A DNA stretch of 64,000 bases from Halomonas sp. SpR8 (GCF_031010195.1 NZ_JAUAMC010000010.1:83841-147840), one strand, 5' to 3'. Shown: positions 8,165 through 18,132, numbered from the stretch's first letter. Notes: a model not told the origin generated them from the sequence alone. Numbers and translations: made by a program.

Positions 8165-9789
8165 TACTTAACCTCACCCAACACTTCCTGCAAAAGCACG
8201 CGAGCCCCATCAGCTTCTTCCTCAGCGCCCAATTCCCGCATCAAGCTATCAAGCTCACCCATCGCCTGAACTAGCTCGCTCATAGCCTCATCCGCCAGCA
8301 CGCTGGGTTCCGGCAGGTTGGCGGCATCCACGCTGTCGCTGTCTTTTAGCCAGCTGATATCCAGCGAGTCGCTCTTAGTGTCGCGAATCCACTCTCGCGA
8401 GAAACAGCGCCAGCGGGATTTGGAAAGGCGGTCGTCGGTTACGCCCTGGTTTTCTTCCGTAGCTTCAAGATCAACGGCGATCTCTTCGGCGTTGAACGAC
8501 CACTCTCCTTCTTGGCGTTTACTTTGGCCGTTAGAGTTATCGCCAAACGCCGCTTCGAATGGCTTCAGATGCGGCTCACCAAAGGGCGTGCGCTTACCAA
8601 AGCTAGGCATATTGGTGCGCAGATCGTAGACCCAGACGTTCTCGGTGCAGCCGGTATCCTGGTATTTATCCGTGGCGCTTCCTTTGGTGAAGAACAGCAC
8701 GTTAGTCTTCACGCCTTGGGCGTAAAAAATACCGGTGGGCAGGCGCAGAATGGTGTGCAGGTTGCACTTATCCATCAGGTCGCGGCGCACATCGGTGCCC
8801 ACGCCCGCTTCAAACAGCACGTTATCGGGTAGAACCACGGCGGCGCGGCCACCGGGTTTTAGGTTGCGGTAAATATGCTGCAGAAAGGCAAGCTGCTTGT
8901 TGTTGGTTTTAAACGTCAGGTCGTCTCGGGTAATGCTGGCGTCGCCGCCTTTGCTGGTGCCAAAGGGCGGGTTGGCCAGTATTACATCGGCTTTGTCGAG
9001 GCTTGTGCCCGCTTGGCCCAGGGCGTTGCCGAGATGCACCACGCCTTCGTCATCGCCTTCCATGCCGTGTAGCAGGCAGTTCATTAACGCCAGGCGGCGG
9101 GTGCCGGGCACCAGCTCAATGCCCACAAAGGCTTTGTTCTGCTGAAACAGCTGCTGCTGGGCGTCTAGGTCTGCCAAGTCATCGGTGTGCTCTTTAATGT
9201 ACTGGTCGGCGGCGGTCAAAAAGCCTGCCGTGCCCGCCGCTGGGTCTTGAATGAGTTCGCCATGCTGGGGCTTTAGGCAGCGCACCATACTGTTGATCAG
9301 CGCCCGGGGCGTAAAGTACTGGCCCGCGCCGGATTTGGTTTCGCTGGCGTTCTTCTCCAACAGGCCTTCGTATAAATCGCCCAGGCCATCTTGTTGCGCG
9401 CTGAACCAGTCAATCTGATCCAGGGTTTTGATCATCTGTTCTAAATGGCGCGGCTCCCGCAGGTTGGTTTGCGCATCGGCGTATACGGCGCTAATAAGCG
9501 AGTCGGTATGAATCAAGCGGCCGGTGCCATCGCGGCCGCTGGAGAGGCTGAGCAGAATGCGCTTGTAGTCGTCCAACAGATTAATACCGGATTTATTGTT
9601 CAGATCCGTCCAGCGACACCCTTCTGGCAGCGGGTGCTTTTTCAGGGTGCCCGCTTCGGTATTCTCATGCACCATTTTGATAAACAGTAGCAGCACTAAC
9701 TCGGTGACGTAGTCGGAGTAGTTGATGCCTTCATCGCGCAGTACGTCACACAGATTCCAGAGTTTTTGAACGATGTCGTTATTGGTCAT
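8164..9789 (-). CDS. hsdM: type I restriction-modification DNA methyltransferase subunit M
   Basis: A 541-residue N6-adenine methyltransferase. The N-terminal helical HsdM domain (NDIVQKLWNLCDVLRDEG) is followed by the SAM-binding motif DPAAGTAGF (about residue 183) and the catalytic motif NPPFGTSKGG (about 273). With HsdS it methylates the host target; with HsdR added it forms the restricting complex. The C-terminal acidic tail (about 500-541) is variable in the family. It lies downstream of the TOPRIM gene with a 40-bp gap and overlaps hsdS by one base. Family assignment is secure. Confidence 0.96.
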   Translation of the reverse strand: MTNNDIVQKLWNLCDVLRDEGINYSDYVTELVLLLFIKMVHENTEAGTLKKHPLPEGCRWTDLNNKSGINLLDDYKRILLSLSSGRDGTGRLIHTDSLISAVYADAQTNLREPRHLEQMIKTLDQIDWFSAQQDGLGDLYEGLLEKNASETKSGAGQYFTPRALINSMVRCLKPQHGELIQDPAAGTAGFLTAADQYIKEHTDDLADLDAQQQLFQQNKAFVGIELVPGTRRLALMNCLLHGMEGDDEGVVHLGNALGQAGTSLDKADVILANPPFGTSKGGDASITRDDLTFKTNNKQLAFLQHIYRNLKPGGRAAVVLPDNVLFEAGVGTDVRRDLMDKCNLHTILRLPTGIFYAQGVKTNVLFFTKGSATDKYQDTGCTENVWVYDLRTNMPSFGKRTPFGEPHLKPFEAAFGDNSNGQSKRQEGEWSFNAEEIAVDLEATEENQGVTDDRLSKSRWRCFSREWIRDTKSDSLDISWLKDSDSVDAANLPEPSVLADEAMSELVQAMGELDSLMRELGAEEEADGARVLLQEVLGEVK

Positions 9790-9829
9790 GGAGGCGCCTT
9801 TTAACCCGCTTTAATGATGAGCGGGGAGA

Positions 9830-10366
9830 TTAAATGAGTTGCCCGGCTAGGGCGTTACGGACTGTATTGACCGAGATATTTTCTGATGTCTGAAGCACGG
9901 CTCTGGGAAATAGCACCGCGTAGGCTGCTGGCGGGGTGTGATTGCCAGCCAATCGAGGGTGTAAACGATTTTTTAGCTGCTGAGCGGTTTCATGGCTGAT
10001 GACTCTCTCTCCCAGTACCTCTAGCAGGGCTCCTTCAAGGCAGGTGGGCGACCAGAGGATAATCTGGTAGCCGTATTTTAAGGCCTTGTCGTGATCCTGC
10101 TGGGTAGGCGGCACATCGGCATCCAGCACAAGAAAGCGTTGGTCGAATGCCAGGTGTCCATATTTTCGGGTGGCATTGGTAATGATATTACCGGGCGAGC
10201 CCCCTGACTGCTTCTCTATCGTCGTCTTCACGTCTGAATAGTCGGATCGAAACAGCTGATGCATATGTTTGATAAAGGCTTGATCGTCTGGGCCTTCGCC
10301 GACAATCAACAGGGCTGTTTTACTTGCCTGACGATGGCGCCGCTGGGGAGTATGTTTCCTTGCCAT
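9830..10366 (-). CDS. RloB-like TOPRIM-domain protein
   Basis: A 178-residue protein that begins with a basic stretch (ARKHTPQRRHRQ) and then the TOPRIM signature LLIVGEGPDDQAFIKHM (about residues 19-35), with a later FLVLDADVPPTQ (about 79-90) supplying the paired acidic residues. The family is best compared with RloB and other small TOPRIM partners of AAA15 ATPases, such as AriB of PARIS and the OLD nucleases. It follows the ATPase gene after 6 bp and precedes hsdM by 40 bp, so it belongs to the restriction operon. Likely role: nuclease or effector triggered by the ATPase. The TOPRIM call is good; the exact family is not certain. Confidence 0.7.
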   Translation of the reverse strand: MARKHTPQRRHRQASKTALLIVGEGPDDQAFIKHMHQLFRSDYSDVKTTIEKQSGGSPGNIITNATRKYGHLAFDQRFLVLDADVPPTQQDHDKALKYGYQIILWSPTCLEGALLEVLGERVISHETAQQLKNRLHPRLAGNHTPPAAYAVLFPRAVLQTSENISVNTVRNALAGQLI

Positions 10367-10372
10367 GATCAG

Positions 10373-11530
10373 TTACAGCTCCGGGGTGGCACCAAGGCCC
10401 CCGGCCATGTATTTGGCGTAGAGATTATCGTCGGCACGGAGCCCCGTCATGTCGTCTAATCGCCAAGCTTCGCTGTTTTGGTTGCGTTTCTCGACCAAGT
10501 AGACCTGATGCTTTTGCAGCAGATTCAATACTTCTGGCGTGTGGCAGGTAAAGATCAACTGCGCTTGATGAGGATTAGTGTGGTCAAATTCAAACCACCC
10601 CAGTAGATGCGGTACCAAGTGCGGATGTAGGTCATTGTCGATTTCATCGATAACGGCAATGCCACCTTTGTGTAGGGCGTTCAAAATGGGCTGAAGCAGC
10701 ACAAACGCAGACTGAGTGCCACTGGACTCCTCGAAGAAAGGCAGTTCAAACGCTTGGCCATCATCCGTTTTGTGCAGGCCAAAAGGGACAAACACGTTTT
10801 CTTCCTTACGTATCTCGACACTGCTTAAGCCGAGATCAAACGTACTCATGGCATCGGACATGCGCTGGAGCAATTCGGGGGCTTTCTGAAAATTGGTGGC
10901 GGCCCCTATCACCTCACCGTGCTGAAAATGTCGTCGTCCAGTGCTTACAACATTGGTTTCAAGATGGTCAAAAAAAACGATGAAGGGCTTTGCTTCAGCG
11001 ATATCGTAGCTGTGGGCAGCGCTGATCAGTGACGTATTGCCTCGGAGCTTCTCGGCCTGGGCTTTAGGAAACGGAAAGCCTTTTTGTTTAAAGCTATATC
11101 CTTGCTGTGTTTTTTCACGCTTAAATAAATAGCTGTATTGAGCACTCGTTTTTTCATAGAGCGCCTCGAAAATGACCTCTTGTGGCGTCAGTTCCAATTG
11201 GTAACGGTAGTCGATGCCACCGATCATAAACTCAAGCTCAAAGCGGCATGGTTCGTTAGCATGTAACCGATGGACAGCGAAAGGAATATCAAGATCAGGG
11301 TCGTTGCCTAAAAAAGACTCGGAGGCAAACCAGCTCAGAAATGCCAACGGCTTAAGGAATTGCGTTTTACCTGAGCCGTTGGCGCCTACTACCGCAATGG
11401 CTTTGTTGTAGCGTTCGCCATTGATATCGATATCGTAGCCAGACGGCGTGGGCTTTTTGCCCAAGGCAAAGTCGATGACGGTATCATCAGCAAAGCTGTA
11501 AAAATTTTTGAAGCTCAGGTTTTTGATCAT
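10373..11530 (-). CDS. AAA15-family ATPase, RloA-like
   Basis: A 385-residue ABC-type/AAA_21 ATPase. Walker A is VGANGSGKT (about residues 48-56), a signature-like SSGTQSAF lies near 268, Walker B is IAVIDEIDNDLHPHL (about 295) and the switch His is in FTCHTPEVL (about 328). There is no coiled-coil hinge long enough for an SMC-like role. ATPases of this kind sense phage infection and partner with a nuclease, as with RloA-RloB linked to type I systems, PARIS AriA-AriB and OLD proteins. The next gene encodes a TOPRIM protein, completing such a pair. It lies between hsdR and the methylase genes. Confidence 0.8.
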   Translation of the reverse strand: MIKNLSFKNFYSFADDTVIDFALGKKPTPSGYDIDINGERYNKAIAVVGANGSGKTQFLKPLAFLSWFASESFLGNDPDLDIPFAVHRLHANEPCRFELEFMIGGIDYRYQLELTPQEVIFEALYEKTSAQYSYLFKREKTQQGYSFKQKGFPFPKAQAEKLRGNTSLISAAHSYDIAEAKPFIVFFDHLETNVVSTGRRHFQHGEVIGAATNFQKAPELLQRMSDAMSTFDLGLSSVEIRKEENVFVPFGLHKTDDGQAFELPFFEESSGTQSAFVLLQPILNALHKGGIAVIDEIDNDLHPHLVPHLLGWFEFDHTNPHQAQLIFTCHTPEVLNLLQKHQVYLVEKRNQNSEAWRLDDMTGLRADDNLYAKYMAGGLGATPEL

Positions 11531-11595
11531 ATTCTTCAGTTTTCAACAATATTTTGTTGATTCTGCGCTCTTGATGGTGTGGTTTCAAGGTGAGA

Positions 11596-14500
11596 TCAGC
11601 CGGTTTCTGGCCACATGGCCTCATTTAGCTCTTCCAATACATTATCCAACTGCTCCCCCAGCACTTTATCCAGCTGCTTTGCGCCCCCTTGGAAGGCGGG
11701 AAGCTGGTTGACCGTCTCACGGTCGAGAATGACTTCTTTGGTGAGTTGTTTGGCCAGTTTTCCCAGCCACTTACGTTGGTTGGGCGTCCAGTCATGTTGG
11801 GTGTAGAGGCGATCCATGGCGTCAGCCACGCGCTGTTCAAACGGCTTTAATGGCTCGCCCAGGGCGGCGCGGCGGATATGGCCGATGATGCTGGCGGCAA
11901 TATCCTGATTGGTGTGGTTGCGCACGGCGCTTTGCAGGTTGGCTTCCGAGTAGCCGTGGTTATCCAGCAGCACTTTGACGTCTTTCAACTGTTGGCGGGT
12001 CAGGTCGCGGGGTTGGTTAACCACCACGGCTAAGGCAGCAGATTGGTTGATCTGCTCTTTGATAAATGCATTGAAGCTATCCAGGTAATCTTCGGGGCGT
12101 TTATGCACGCCGTAGCTCTGGCTGCGCTCGCGAATCTCATCGTCGTGGTCGGAAATCACTGGCATACGTTCACTACCCACCAAGTGCTTTACCTCGGCTA
12201 GCTGGTGTATCAAGCCGCTGTGCTGGCGAAGAAATGCGGATGCCTGCCTTGGCCCCAGCTTATGTAAATGCTCGTGGAGCTTGTTGGGCTCCACGCCCCA
12301 CAGGCTATGTAGGTCATCAAGCTTTTGCTTTAGCGCGGGTTTGTTTTCTGCTTTTGTGTCGGCTTTGCGTAGTACACGCATGACTTTTTGACTGAGCTGG
12401 CTTAACACGACATCGGCTTGGCTTTCGCCCTGCTGTTCGCCGGGGCTATTCAGGGCGTTTTCCAGCTGGTGCTCATCGGTCAACTCATCGACTAGCTGTG
12501 CAAGGCTGATGTTGGGGTCTCGCACCAGCGGCTTCATGGTGTTGACCTCCGCCAGGGCGGCGTAGATATCCACCGGGTCGTAGATGGTGAATACGGTCTT
12601 GCCGATTTCATCGCAGCGGCGGGTGGCGCGGCCAATCATCTGTTCAAAAAGAATCCGCGAGCGCACCTGACGCATAAATACTAGATGGCAGATTTTTGGC
12701 ACGTCGATACCGGTGGTGAGAAGATCCACGGTAATCGCAATATTGGGGTAGCGCTCGTTTTTATAGCGGCGGATCAGTTGGTCGATCTTGTCGCTTTTGC
12801 CGGTGATTTTAGCCACCGCGGCTTGGTGATAGCTGCCGTTATACAGCGCTTTGAAGGCGTCATCCAGCAGCCGTTTGACCATATCCGCATGGAGATCGGT
12901 GGCGCAGAAAATCAGCGTTTTTTCGTCGCCAAACGGGTCTAACTCTTCGGCCAACTGCTCGCAGATTACGCGATTAAAGTTTTCGTTGATGACCTGGCGA
13001 TTGAAGGCGTCGACGTCGAAGCGCAGCTCGTCTTCTAGCTCGGTGGTATCCACTTCGCCGGTCTGGGTGTTGACCACCTCGATGGGCTTACCCTTCTCAA
13101 ACTGGATGCCTTCTTGAGTCAGCAGGGTTTCATAGCGGATGGGCGGCTCGTGGTCGATCAGCCAGTCGTCCGCCACCGCTTCCCGGTAGGAGTAGGTGTA
13201 CACCGGCTTACCAAAAATCTCGCTGGTGTGCTTGGCCGGGGTGGCGGTGAGCGCGATTTTGACCGCATCAAAGTAGTCGAGCACCCGACGGTAGCTGGAG
13301 AGGTACTGGCTGGCATCGCGGGTGGCCAGCTCGCCTTCGGTCATCTCCTGGTCGAGCGTGTAGCCGCGGTGGGCTTCGTCGATAATGATGCAGTCGAATT
13401 GATCAATCGGCGGCGGCGCATCGCTGGCAAAAATGCGCTTCACCATGGCCTGCACGGTGGCGACCTGCACGCGGGTTTCGGCTTCTGCCGCCATATCGCC
13501 CAGTTCGGCCACATTGTAGATTTTGCTTAGGGTTTGGTTCTGCTCTAACGGGGCTTCGTTGAAGGCATCAATGGCTTGATCGCCGAGAGCGGTACGATCG
13601 ACCAGAAACAGAATGCGGTGAAAGCGTTCGGTTTTTAGAAACCGATACATAAGACCGATGATAGTACGGGTTTTACCGGTACCCGTGGCCATGGCGAGCA
13701 GGGCCGCGCGGCTGCCGTGGGCCAGGGCGTGCTCGGTAGCCAGAATCGCCTTTTGCTGATACTCCCTAAGCCGTAGGTAACCGAAAGGCTCGTATTTGAG
13801 CAGCTTGTCAGCGTTTTCTCTATCGCGCTCCAGCAGGCTTAATAGGCCACCAGGGGTATGAAAGCGGGGCAGGGCGCGGCGAGTGTTGCTGGGTTCTCGT
13901 GTATCGCGAAACCAGGTGCCCGACTGTTCGGCTAGCTGGGGCAGATAGGGGCGGCCATTGCAGGAGTACACAAAGGGGACTTTAAAGTGGCCCTCTTCAT
14001 CGGCGGGCCAGGCGATGGTGCGCCCGGCAAGCTCCCAGGCGCTCACCAGCGGTGGTTCAACGCTTAGGCCTTTGCTGTAGCGCTCCGATTGATCAATCTT
14101 GCCCGCGACATTGGTGTTCTCTTTTTTTGCTTCGACCACGGCAATCGGCATTAAGCCGCAAAACAGCACGTAGTCTGCTCGTTCTTTTTGGCCATTGGTT
14201 TGTTGTGCGGGCTGAGTGGGCCATTCGGCAATGGCGCGGTAGGTACCTTTCTCGGGGCGGGCGCCTTTTTGATAGCTGATCTCTTGGCTGTCTGCTTCCC
14301 ACCCCGCTTCATTGAGCTGCTGGTCAATCAGTATTCGTGTTAACTCTTCACTCAGCACTAATGTGTCGCTGGCGGCTTTGGTTTTGTTGACTATCTGCTG
14401 GCGCTGCTGATTAACGCTGCTTTCACCTTTGGTGGTGAGCTGTGTTTGTAGAGCGCGAATTTTGGCTTCGTAAGCCTGTTGCTGCTGGGTTAACGCTTGT

Positions 14501-15126
14501 TCGTGGCTTTGCGCCTGTTTGGCCAGGGCGCGGGTCTCCTCATCCATGGCCAACGCCAGCGCCTCATACTCCTGCTTCTCTTGCTCGACCAGTTGGCTAA
14601 GCTGCTGGCTACTGTCCAGCGCCTTGTTGGCGTGTTGAAGTTCATGGCGGAGCTTTTCGATATCGGCCTGAAGCTGGCGAGACTGCGCGCTGGGATCAGC
14701 GGGTGGTACAAACGGGCCGGGGTTGAAGGTAGTGCCTGCCTTTCCAAACGAGCGGTGAAACCAGATGGCCAGTGCGCGGGCCAGTTTTAGGCCATCCATC
14801 GCTTCTTTGTGGCGGGTGCGAAACTGGTGAGTCGCTTTATTACCTTCAATGCGCAGGGTGTGGAACAGCTCTTTTACCTGGGGTTCCAAGCGCAGCTCGC
14901 GGTTTAAGCGGTAGAGAAGGTCGGCTTGGCTGGTTTGGTTATCAAACTCTACCCCAGAGAGCGCCGCCATATGCTGGGCCAGCGCTTCTCCCAATTGGCG
15001 CAGCTTGATCAAGGTGGTGTTGGGATCGCTGACAAAGGCGTGTTCGGCGGCGGCGGTCAGTTCGACAAACAGCGCGTCATGCTCTGCTAAAAAGCCAAAG
15101 TTGCTGGGAGGATAGGGCGATGTCAT
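11596..15126 (-). CDS. hsdR: type I restriction endonuclease subunit R
   Basis: About 1176 residues. Order: DUF4145-like N-terminus (FLAEHDALFVELTAAAEHAF), a coiled coil (about 170-235), the PD-(D/E)xK nuclease region ending in AVVEAKKEN (about 330), a superfamily 2 translocase with MATGTGKTRT (about 483), DEAH (about 580) and QMIGRATRR, then an EcoEI-type C-terminal domain. It translocates and cuts unmethylated DNA in complex with HsdM and HsdS. The ATG at 15126 is preferred over one at 15144 because GGAGAG precedes it by 8 nt. It is the first gene of the operon hsdR-ATPase-TOPRIM-hsdM-hsdS-helicase. Confidence 0.95.
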   Translation of the reverse strand: MTSPYPPSNFGFLAEHDALFVELTAAAEHAFVSDPNTTLIKLRQLGEALAQHMAALSGVEFDNQTSQADLLYRLNRELRLEPQVKELFHTLRIEGNKATHQFRTRHKEAMDGLKLARALAIWFHRSFGKAGTTFNPGPFVPPADPSAQSRQLQADIEKLRHELQHANKALDSSQQLSQLVEQEKQEYEALALAMDEETRALAKQAQSHEQALTQQQQAYEAKIRALQTQLTTKGESSVNQQRQQIVNKTKAASDTLVLSEELTRILIDQQLNEAGWEADSQEISYQKGARPEKGTYRAIAEWPTQPAQQTNGQKERADYVLFCGLMPIAVVEAKKENTNVAGKIDQSERYSKGLSVEPPLVSAWELAGRTIAWPADEEGHFKVPFVYSCNGRPYLPQLAEQSGTWFRDTREPSNTRRALPRFHTPGGLLSLLERDRENADKLLKYEPFGYLRLREYQQKAILATEHALAHGSRAALLAMATGTGKTRTIIGLMYRFLKTERFHRILFLVDRTALGDQAIDAFNEAPLEQNQTLSKIYNVAELGDMAAEAETRVQVATVQAMVKRIFASDAPPPIDQFDCIIIDEAHRGYTLDQEMTEGELATRDASQYLSSYRRVLDYFDAVKIALTATPAKHTSEIFGKPVYTYSYREAVADDWLIDHEPPIRYETLLTQEGIQFEKGKPIEVVNTQTGEVDTTELEDELRFDVDAFNRQVINENFNRVICEQLAEELDPFGDEKTLIFCATDLHADMVKRLLDDAFKALYNGSYHQAAVAKITGKSDKIDQLIRRYKNERYPNIAITVDLLTTGIDVPKICHLVFMRQVRSRILFEQMIGRATRRCDEIGKTVFTIYDPVDIYAALAEVNTMKPLVRDPNISLAQLVDELTDEHQLENALNSPGEQQGESQADVVLSQLSQKVMRVLRKADTKAENKPALKQKLDDLHSLWGVEPNKLHEHLHKLGPRQASAFLRQHSGLIHQLAEVKHLVGSERMPVISDHDDEIRERSQSYGVHKRPEDYLDSFNAFIKEQINQSAALAVVVNQPRDLTRQQLKDVKVLLDNHGYSEANLQSAVRNHTNQDIAASIIGHIRRAALGEPLKPFEQRVADAMDRLYTQHDWTPNQRKWLGKLAKQLTKEVILDRETVNQLPAFQGGAKQLDKVLGEQLDNVLEELNEAMWPETG

Positions 15127-15280
15127 TACATTTACTCTCCACATCTTTGCAAATTGGCTATTCCGCCGCTGTTATATATAAAACTCATACTAATAGAACA
15201 GAGGCTGAGTAGTTAAGTCTACTTTTGAGGGTTGGCAATATAGGGAGGCTGCAAACACTTTTGATAGCGGTGGTTCCATC

Positions 15281-15311
15281 TCAATTCGAGAGACACTGTC
15301 TCCCGAATTGA
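15281..15311. repeat. 31-bp near-perfect inverted repeat at the island edge
   Basis: The arms TCAATTCG (15281-15288) and CGAATTGA (15304-15311) match exactly, and inside them GAGACA pairs with TGTCTC around a single central base. Neither side is followed by a T run, so it is a poor terminator. It lies in the roughly 300-bp gap between the divergent hsdR and histidine phosphatase genes. It could be an operator shared by both, or a recombination site. Nothing else gene-like is seen in this gap. Confidence 0.6.
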
Positions 15312-15425
15312 AAAGTGCTGGTAAAACTGCTGCATATTGCACAAATTGGTGACATTGAATCCCTTTCCCAGCCTCTCGGTTGTTGCACTCGCTGCTGCTT
15401 ACCTTTAACTGATTGAGGATGGCCC

Positions 15426-16001
15426 ATGCCCACCCTACGCCACATCACCTTAACCCTACTACTTGCTGTGCTGAGCATGCTCCCCATCAGCACCCAGGCA
15501 AACGAAGCCACCTGGCAAGCACTTAAAGAAGGCGGCTTAGTAATTCTAATGCGCCACTCCCTGGCCCCTGGTATCGGCGACCCGCCGGGCTTTGAGCTTT
15601 CTGAGTGCGATACCCAGCGCAATCTTTCTGCTCAGGGTCGTTCCCAGGCGGAAGCCGCTGGTCGCGTGTTGCGTGAGCGGGCTATTCCTATTGCGGCGGT
15701 GTATTCGTCGCGCTGGTGTCGGGCGCTGGATACCGCCGAGCTGATGGCTTTGGGCAGTGTTGAACCTGCGCCGTGGCTGGACTCCTTCTTTCGTGGGTGG
15801 GGTGATCAGGCGTCAATCACTCAAACCGCCCAGGAACAGATCGCTACATGGCAGGGGCCGGGCAATTTACTGCTAGTTACCCATCAGGTGAATATCACCG
15901 CGCTGGTTAACAGCGGTGTGGGTTCCGGCGAGATGATTGTGGTGCGTCCCACGGATAATTCTTTTCAAGTCGTGGGGCGGTTAAACGTTAGCGGTGACTA
16001 A
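15426..16001 (+). CDS. exported histidine phosphatase family protein
   Basis: A 191-residue protein with a signal peptide (hydrophobic TLTLLLAVLSMLPIS, cleavage near STQA-N) followed by a histidine phosphatase core. VILMRHSLAPG (about residue 40) carries the catalytic RH; the second conserved His lies in LLVTHQVNITAL (about 155). Members act on phosphate esters in the periplasm; the substrate cannot be told from sequence. A GAGGATGG ribosome binding site precedes the ATG. It is the first backbone gene after the defence island and has no evident operon partners. Confidence 0.85.
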   Translation: MPTLRHITLTLLLAVLSMLPISTQANEATWQALKEGGLVILMRHSLAPGIGDPPGFELSECDTQRNLSAQGRSQAEAAGRVLRERAIPIAAVYSSRWCRALDTAELMALGSVEPAPWLDSFFRGWGDQASITQTAQEQIATWQGPGNLLLVTHQVNITALVNSGVGSGEMIVVRPTDNSFQVVGRLNVSGD

Positions 16002-16062
16002 TTCGCTTGTTATCCACTTGAGCCGTTATAAAGAAAAAAGCGATATAGTTTAGGAGTTATCA

Positions 16063-17103
16063 ATGAAAGCGGTTGTTTTTGAGCAGTTTTCCGCCCCGCC
16101 GAGTATCCAGCAGTTGCCCGATCCTACGCCCGAACCCCACGGCGTGGTGGTAAAAGTGATGGCGACCGGAGTTTGCCGCAGCGATTGGCACGGCTGGGTA
16201 GGGCACGATACTGATATCCAGCTCCCTCATGTGCCGGGGCATGAGTTGGCAGGCGTTGTGGAAGCCGTGGGCAAAGATGTAAAGCAGTGGCGCATTGGCG
16301 ATCGCGTCACGGTGCCGTTCGTGGGTGGTTGCGGCACTTGCCCTGAGTGCCACTCTGGCAATCACCAGGTGTGCGATAGCCAGTTTCAGCCCGGCTTCAC
16401 TCACTGGGGCTCATTTGCCGAGTATGTGAGTATTCACTACGCCGATGTGAATTTGGTCGCGCTGCCAGAGACACTCGACTTTGCGACGGCGGCGAGCTTG
16501 GGTTGCCGGTTCGTTACCTCTTTTCGGGCAGTGGTGGATCAGGGCAAAACAGCGGCAGGCCAGTGGGTGGCCGTCCACGGCTGCGGTGGGGTTGGGCTTT
16601 CTGCTGTAATGATTGCTAACGCCATCGGCGCCAACGTGGTGGTCATCGATATTTCGGAAGAGGCGCTTACTCTGGCTCGTCAATTGGGCGCTACGGCCAC
16701 CGTGAATGCCGCTAAGGTCGCCAATGTGGTGGACGTGGTGGGGGAAATCACCCGGGGAGGTGCTCACGTGTCGCTGGATGCGCTAGGGCACCCGACGACC
16801 TGCTTTAACTCCATCAGCAACCTGCGTAAACGGGGCAAGCATATTCAGGTCGGGCTGATGTTGGCCGAGAACAGCACTCCGGCTATTCCCATGAGTAAGG
16901 TGATTGCCAACGAGCTTGAGATACTCGGCAGCCATGGCATGCAGGCCCACCGTTATGGCGCCATGCTGGCGATGATCCAGTCTGGAAAGCTGGCGCCTGA
17001 GCAGCTTATCGGCAAGCGGATCACTCTTGAGCAGTCGATTGATGCGCTGATGAGCATGGATAAATTTGGAGGAGCGGGGGTGACGGTGGTGACGGAGTTC
17101 TAA
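16063..17103 (+). CDS. zinc-dependent alcohol dehydrogenase
   Basis: A 346-residue medium-chain dehydrogenase/reductase. The catalytic zinc site is formed by the Cys in [10 protein letters not shown] and by PGHE; the structural zinc site is the four-Cys run [17 protein letters not shown] (about residues 87-105). The NAD(P) fold shows [10 protein letters not shown] (about 177). It oxidises an alcohol to an aldehyde in the cytoplasm; the substrate is not determined. TAGGAG precedes the ATG. It stands alone, followed by the pirin gene after more than 100 bp. Confidence 0.92.
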   Translation: MKAVVFEQFSAPPSIQQLPDPTPEPHGVVVKVMATGVCRSDWHGWVGHDTDIQLPHVPGHELAGVVEAVGKDVKQWRIGDRVTVPFVGGCGTCPECHSGNHQVCDSQFQPGFTHWGSFAEYVSIHYADVNLVALPETLDFATAASLGCRFVTSFRAVVDQGKTAAGQWVAVHGCGGVGLSAVMIANAIGANVVVIDISEEALTLARQLGATATVNAAKVANVVDVVGEITRGGAHVSLDALGHPTTCFNSISNLRKRGKHIQVGLMLAENSTPAIPMSKVIANELEILGSHGMQAHRYGAMLAMIQSGKLAPEQLIGKRITLEQSIDALMSMDKFGGAGVTVVTEF

Positions 17104-17220
17104 ATAGGGGATAGCTGCGATGGCACGTAACAATTTCCTGCAATGAAACGGGGCAAATTATTCGCTCTTCATCCGCCGCTGCAGGTTTTACGCTGTACGG
17201 TATTGATAAGGAGTACGTTT

Positions 17221-18096
17221 ATGTCATCAGACACTACCCAATCCGTGCGCCGCGTCATCGCCCAGCACCCGGCCAAGCGCGATGATATTGGTGATTTGAT
17301 CACCCGGCGGCCGCTGCCGGGGCCTGGTTTGGATCAGCTTGACCCGTTTCTGTTTTTGAACCATCACGGCCCGCAGACCTATCCGGCCAACAACCGTGGC
17401 CTGCCGTTTGGCCCGCACCCGCACCGCGGCTTTGAAACGGTGACGTTTATCCTGGAAGGGTCGCTTGCCCACGCTGATAGCGCTAGCCATCAAAGCGTCA
17501 TCCACAAAGGGGGCGTGCAGTGGATGACCGCGGGCAGCGGCATTGTGCATGCGGAAATTTCGCCGCCGGAGTTTCTGCGCGACGGTGGCCCACTGGAGAT
17601 TCTGCAGCTATGGGTTAATCTACCGGCGCGTTTGAAGATGAGCGAGCCGTGCTACGTTGGGCTGCAGCAGGAATCAATTCCCGCCATTGCGCTGCCGGGC
17701 GGCGGTGAGCTGAACCTGATTGCTGGGCAGTGGCAGGGTGGCACTGGCCCTATTGACACGCTGACGGGGATATTTATGTCAACGCTGCGGCTGCCTGCCG
17801 GATCGCGGGAGCAGTTACCGGTAGCGCCTGGGCGACAGGTATTTCTCTACGTGGTGGAGGGAAACGTTGAGATAGGCGGCGAACCCGTTCAGCCGCACCA
17901 TTTGATCGAAGTAGACCGCGAAGGCGGGCGCCTAGAAATCGAAGCCAGCAGCGATACACGTCTGCTGTTTGGTCATGGCGATGTCATCGACGAACCCGTC
18001 TACTCCCATGGCCCCTTTGTGATGAACACCCGCGAAGAGATTGTCCAGGCGGTTGATGACTACCAGAATGGCAAATTTGGCGGGCTCGACGGCTAA
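17221..18096 (+). CDS. pirin family protein
   Basis: A 291-residue bicupin. The metal-binding motif of the first cupin is visible as HPHRGFETVTFILEG with a downstream GIVHAE, placing metal-ligating His and Glu residues near 60-105. Pirins act as quercetinase-like dioxygenases or as redox-sensing cofactors; the role here is unknown. The ATG at 17221 is preferred over an in-frame ATG at 17143 because AAGGAG lies just upstream and the family starts near this point. Two copies of TTTAAAGACAGGGG follow the stop. Confidence 0.92.
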   Translation: MSSDTTQSVRRVIAQHPAKRDDIGDLITRRPLPGPGLDQLDPFLFLNHHGPQTYPANNRGLPFGPHPHRGFETVTFILEGSLAHADSASHQSVIHKGGVQWMTAGSGIVHAEISPPEFLRDGGPLEILQLWVNLPARLKMSEPCYVGLQQESIPAIALPGGGELNLIAGQWQGGTGPIDTLTGIFMSTLRLPAGSREQLPVAPGRQVFLYVVEGNVEIGGEPVQPHHLIEVDREGGRLEIEASSDTRLLFGHGDVIDEPVYSHGPFVMNTREEIVQAVDDYQNGKFGGLDG

Positions 18097-18101
18097 GATT
18101 A

Positions 18102-18132
18102 TTTAAAGACAGGGGCTGTTTAAAGACAGGGG
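18102..18132 (+). repeat. two 14-bp direct repeats (TTTAAAGACAGGGG)
   Basis: Identical copies at 18102-18115 and 18119-18132, 17 bp apart, fill the short gap between the pirin and glycosylase stop codons. The genes converge here. No hairpin or T run is associated. Probably a slippage duplication. Confidence 0.7.
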
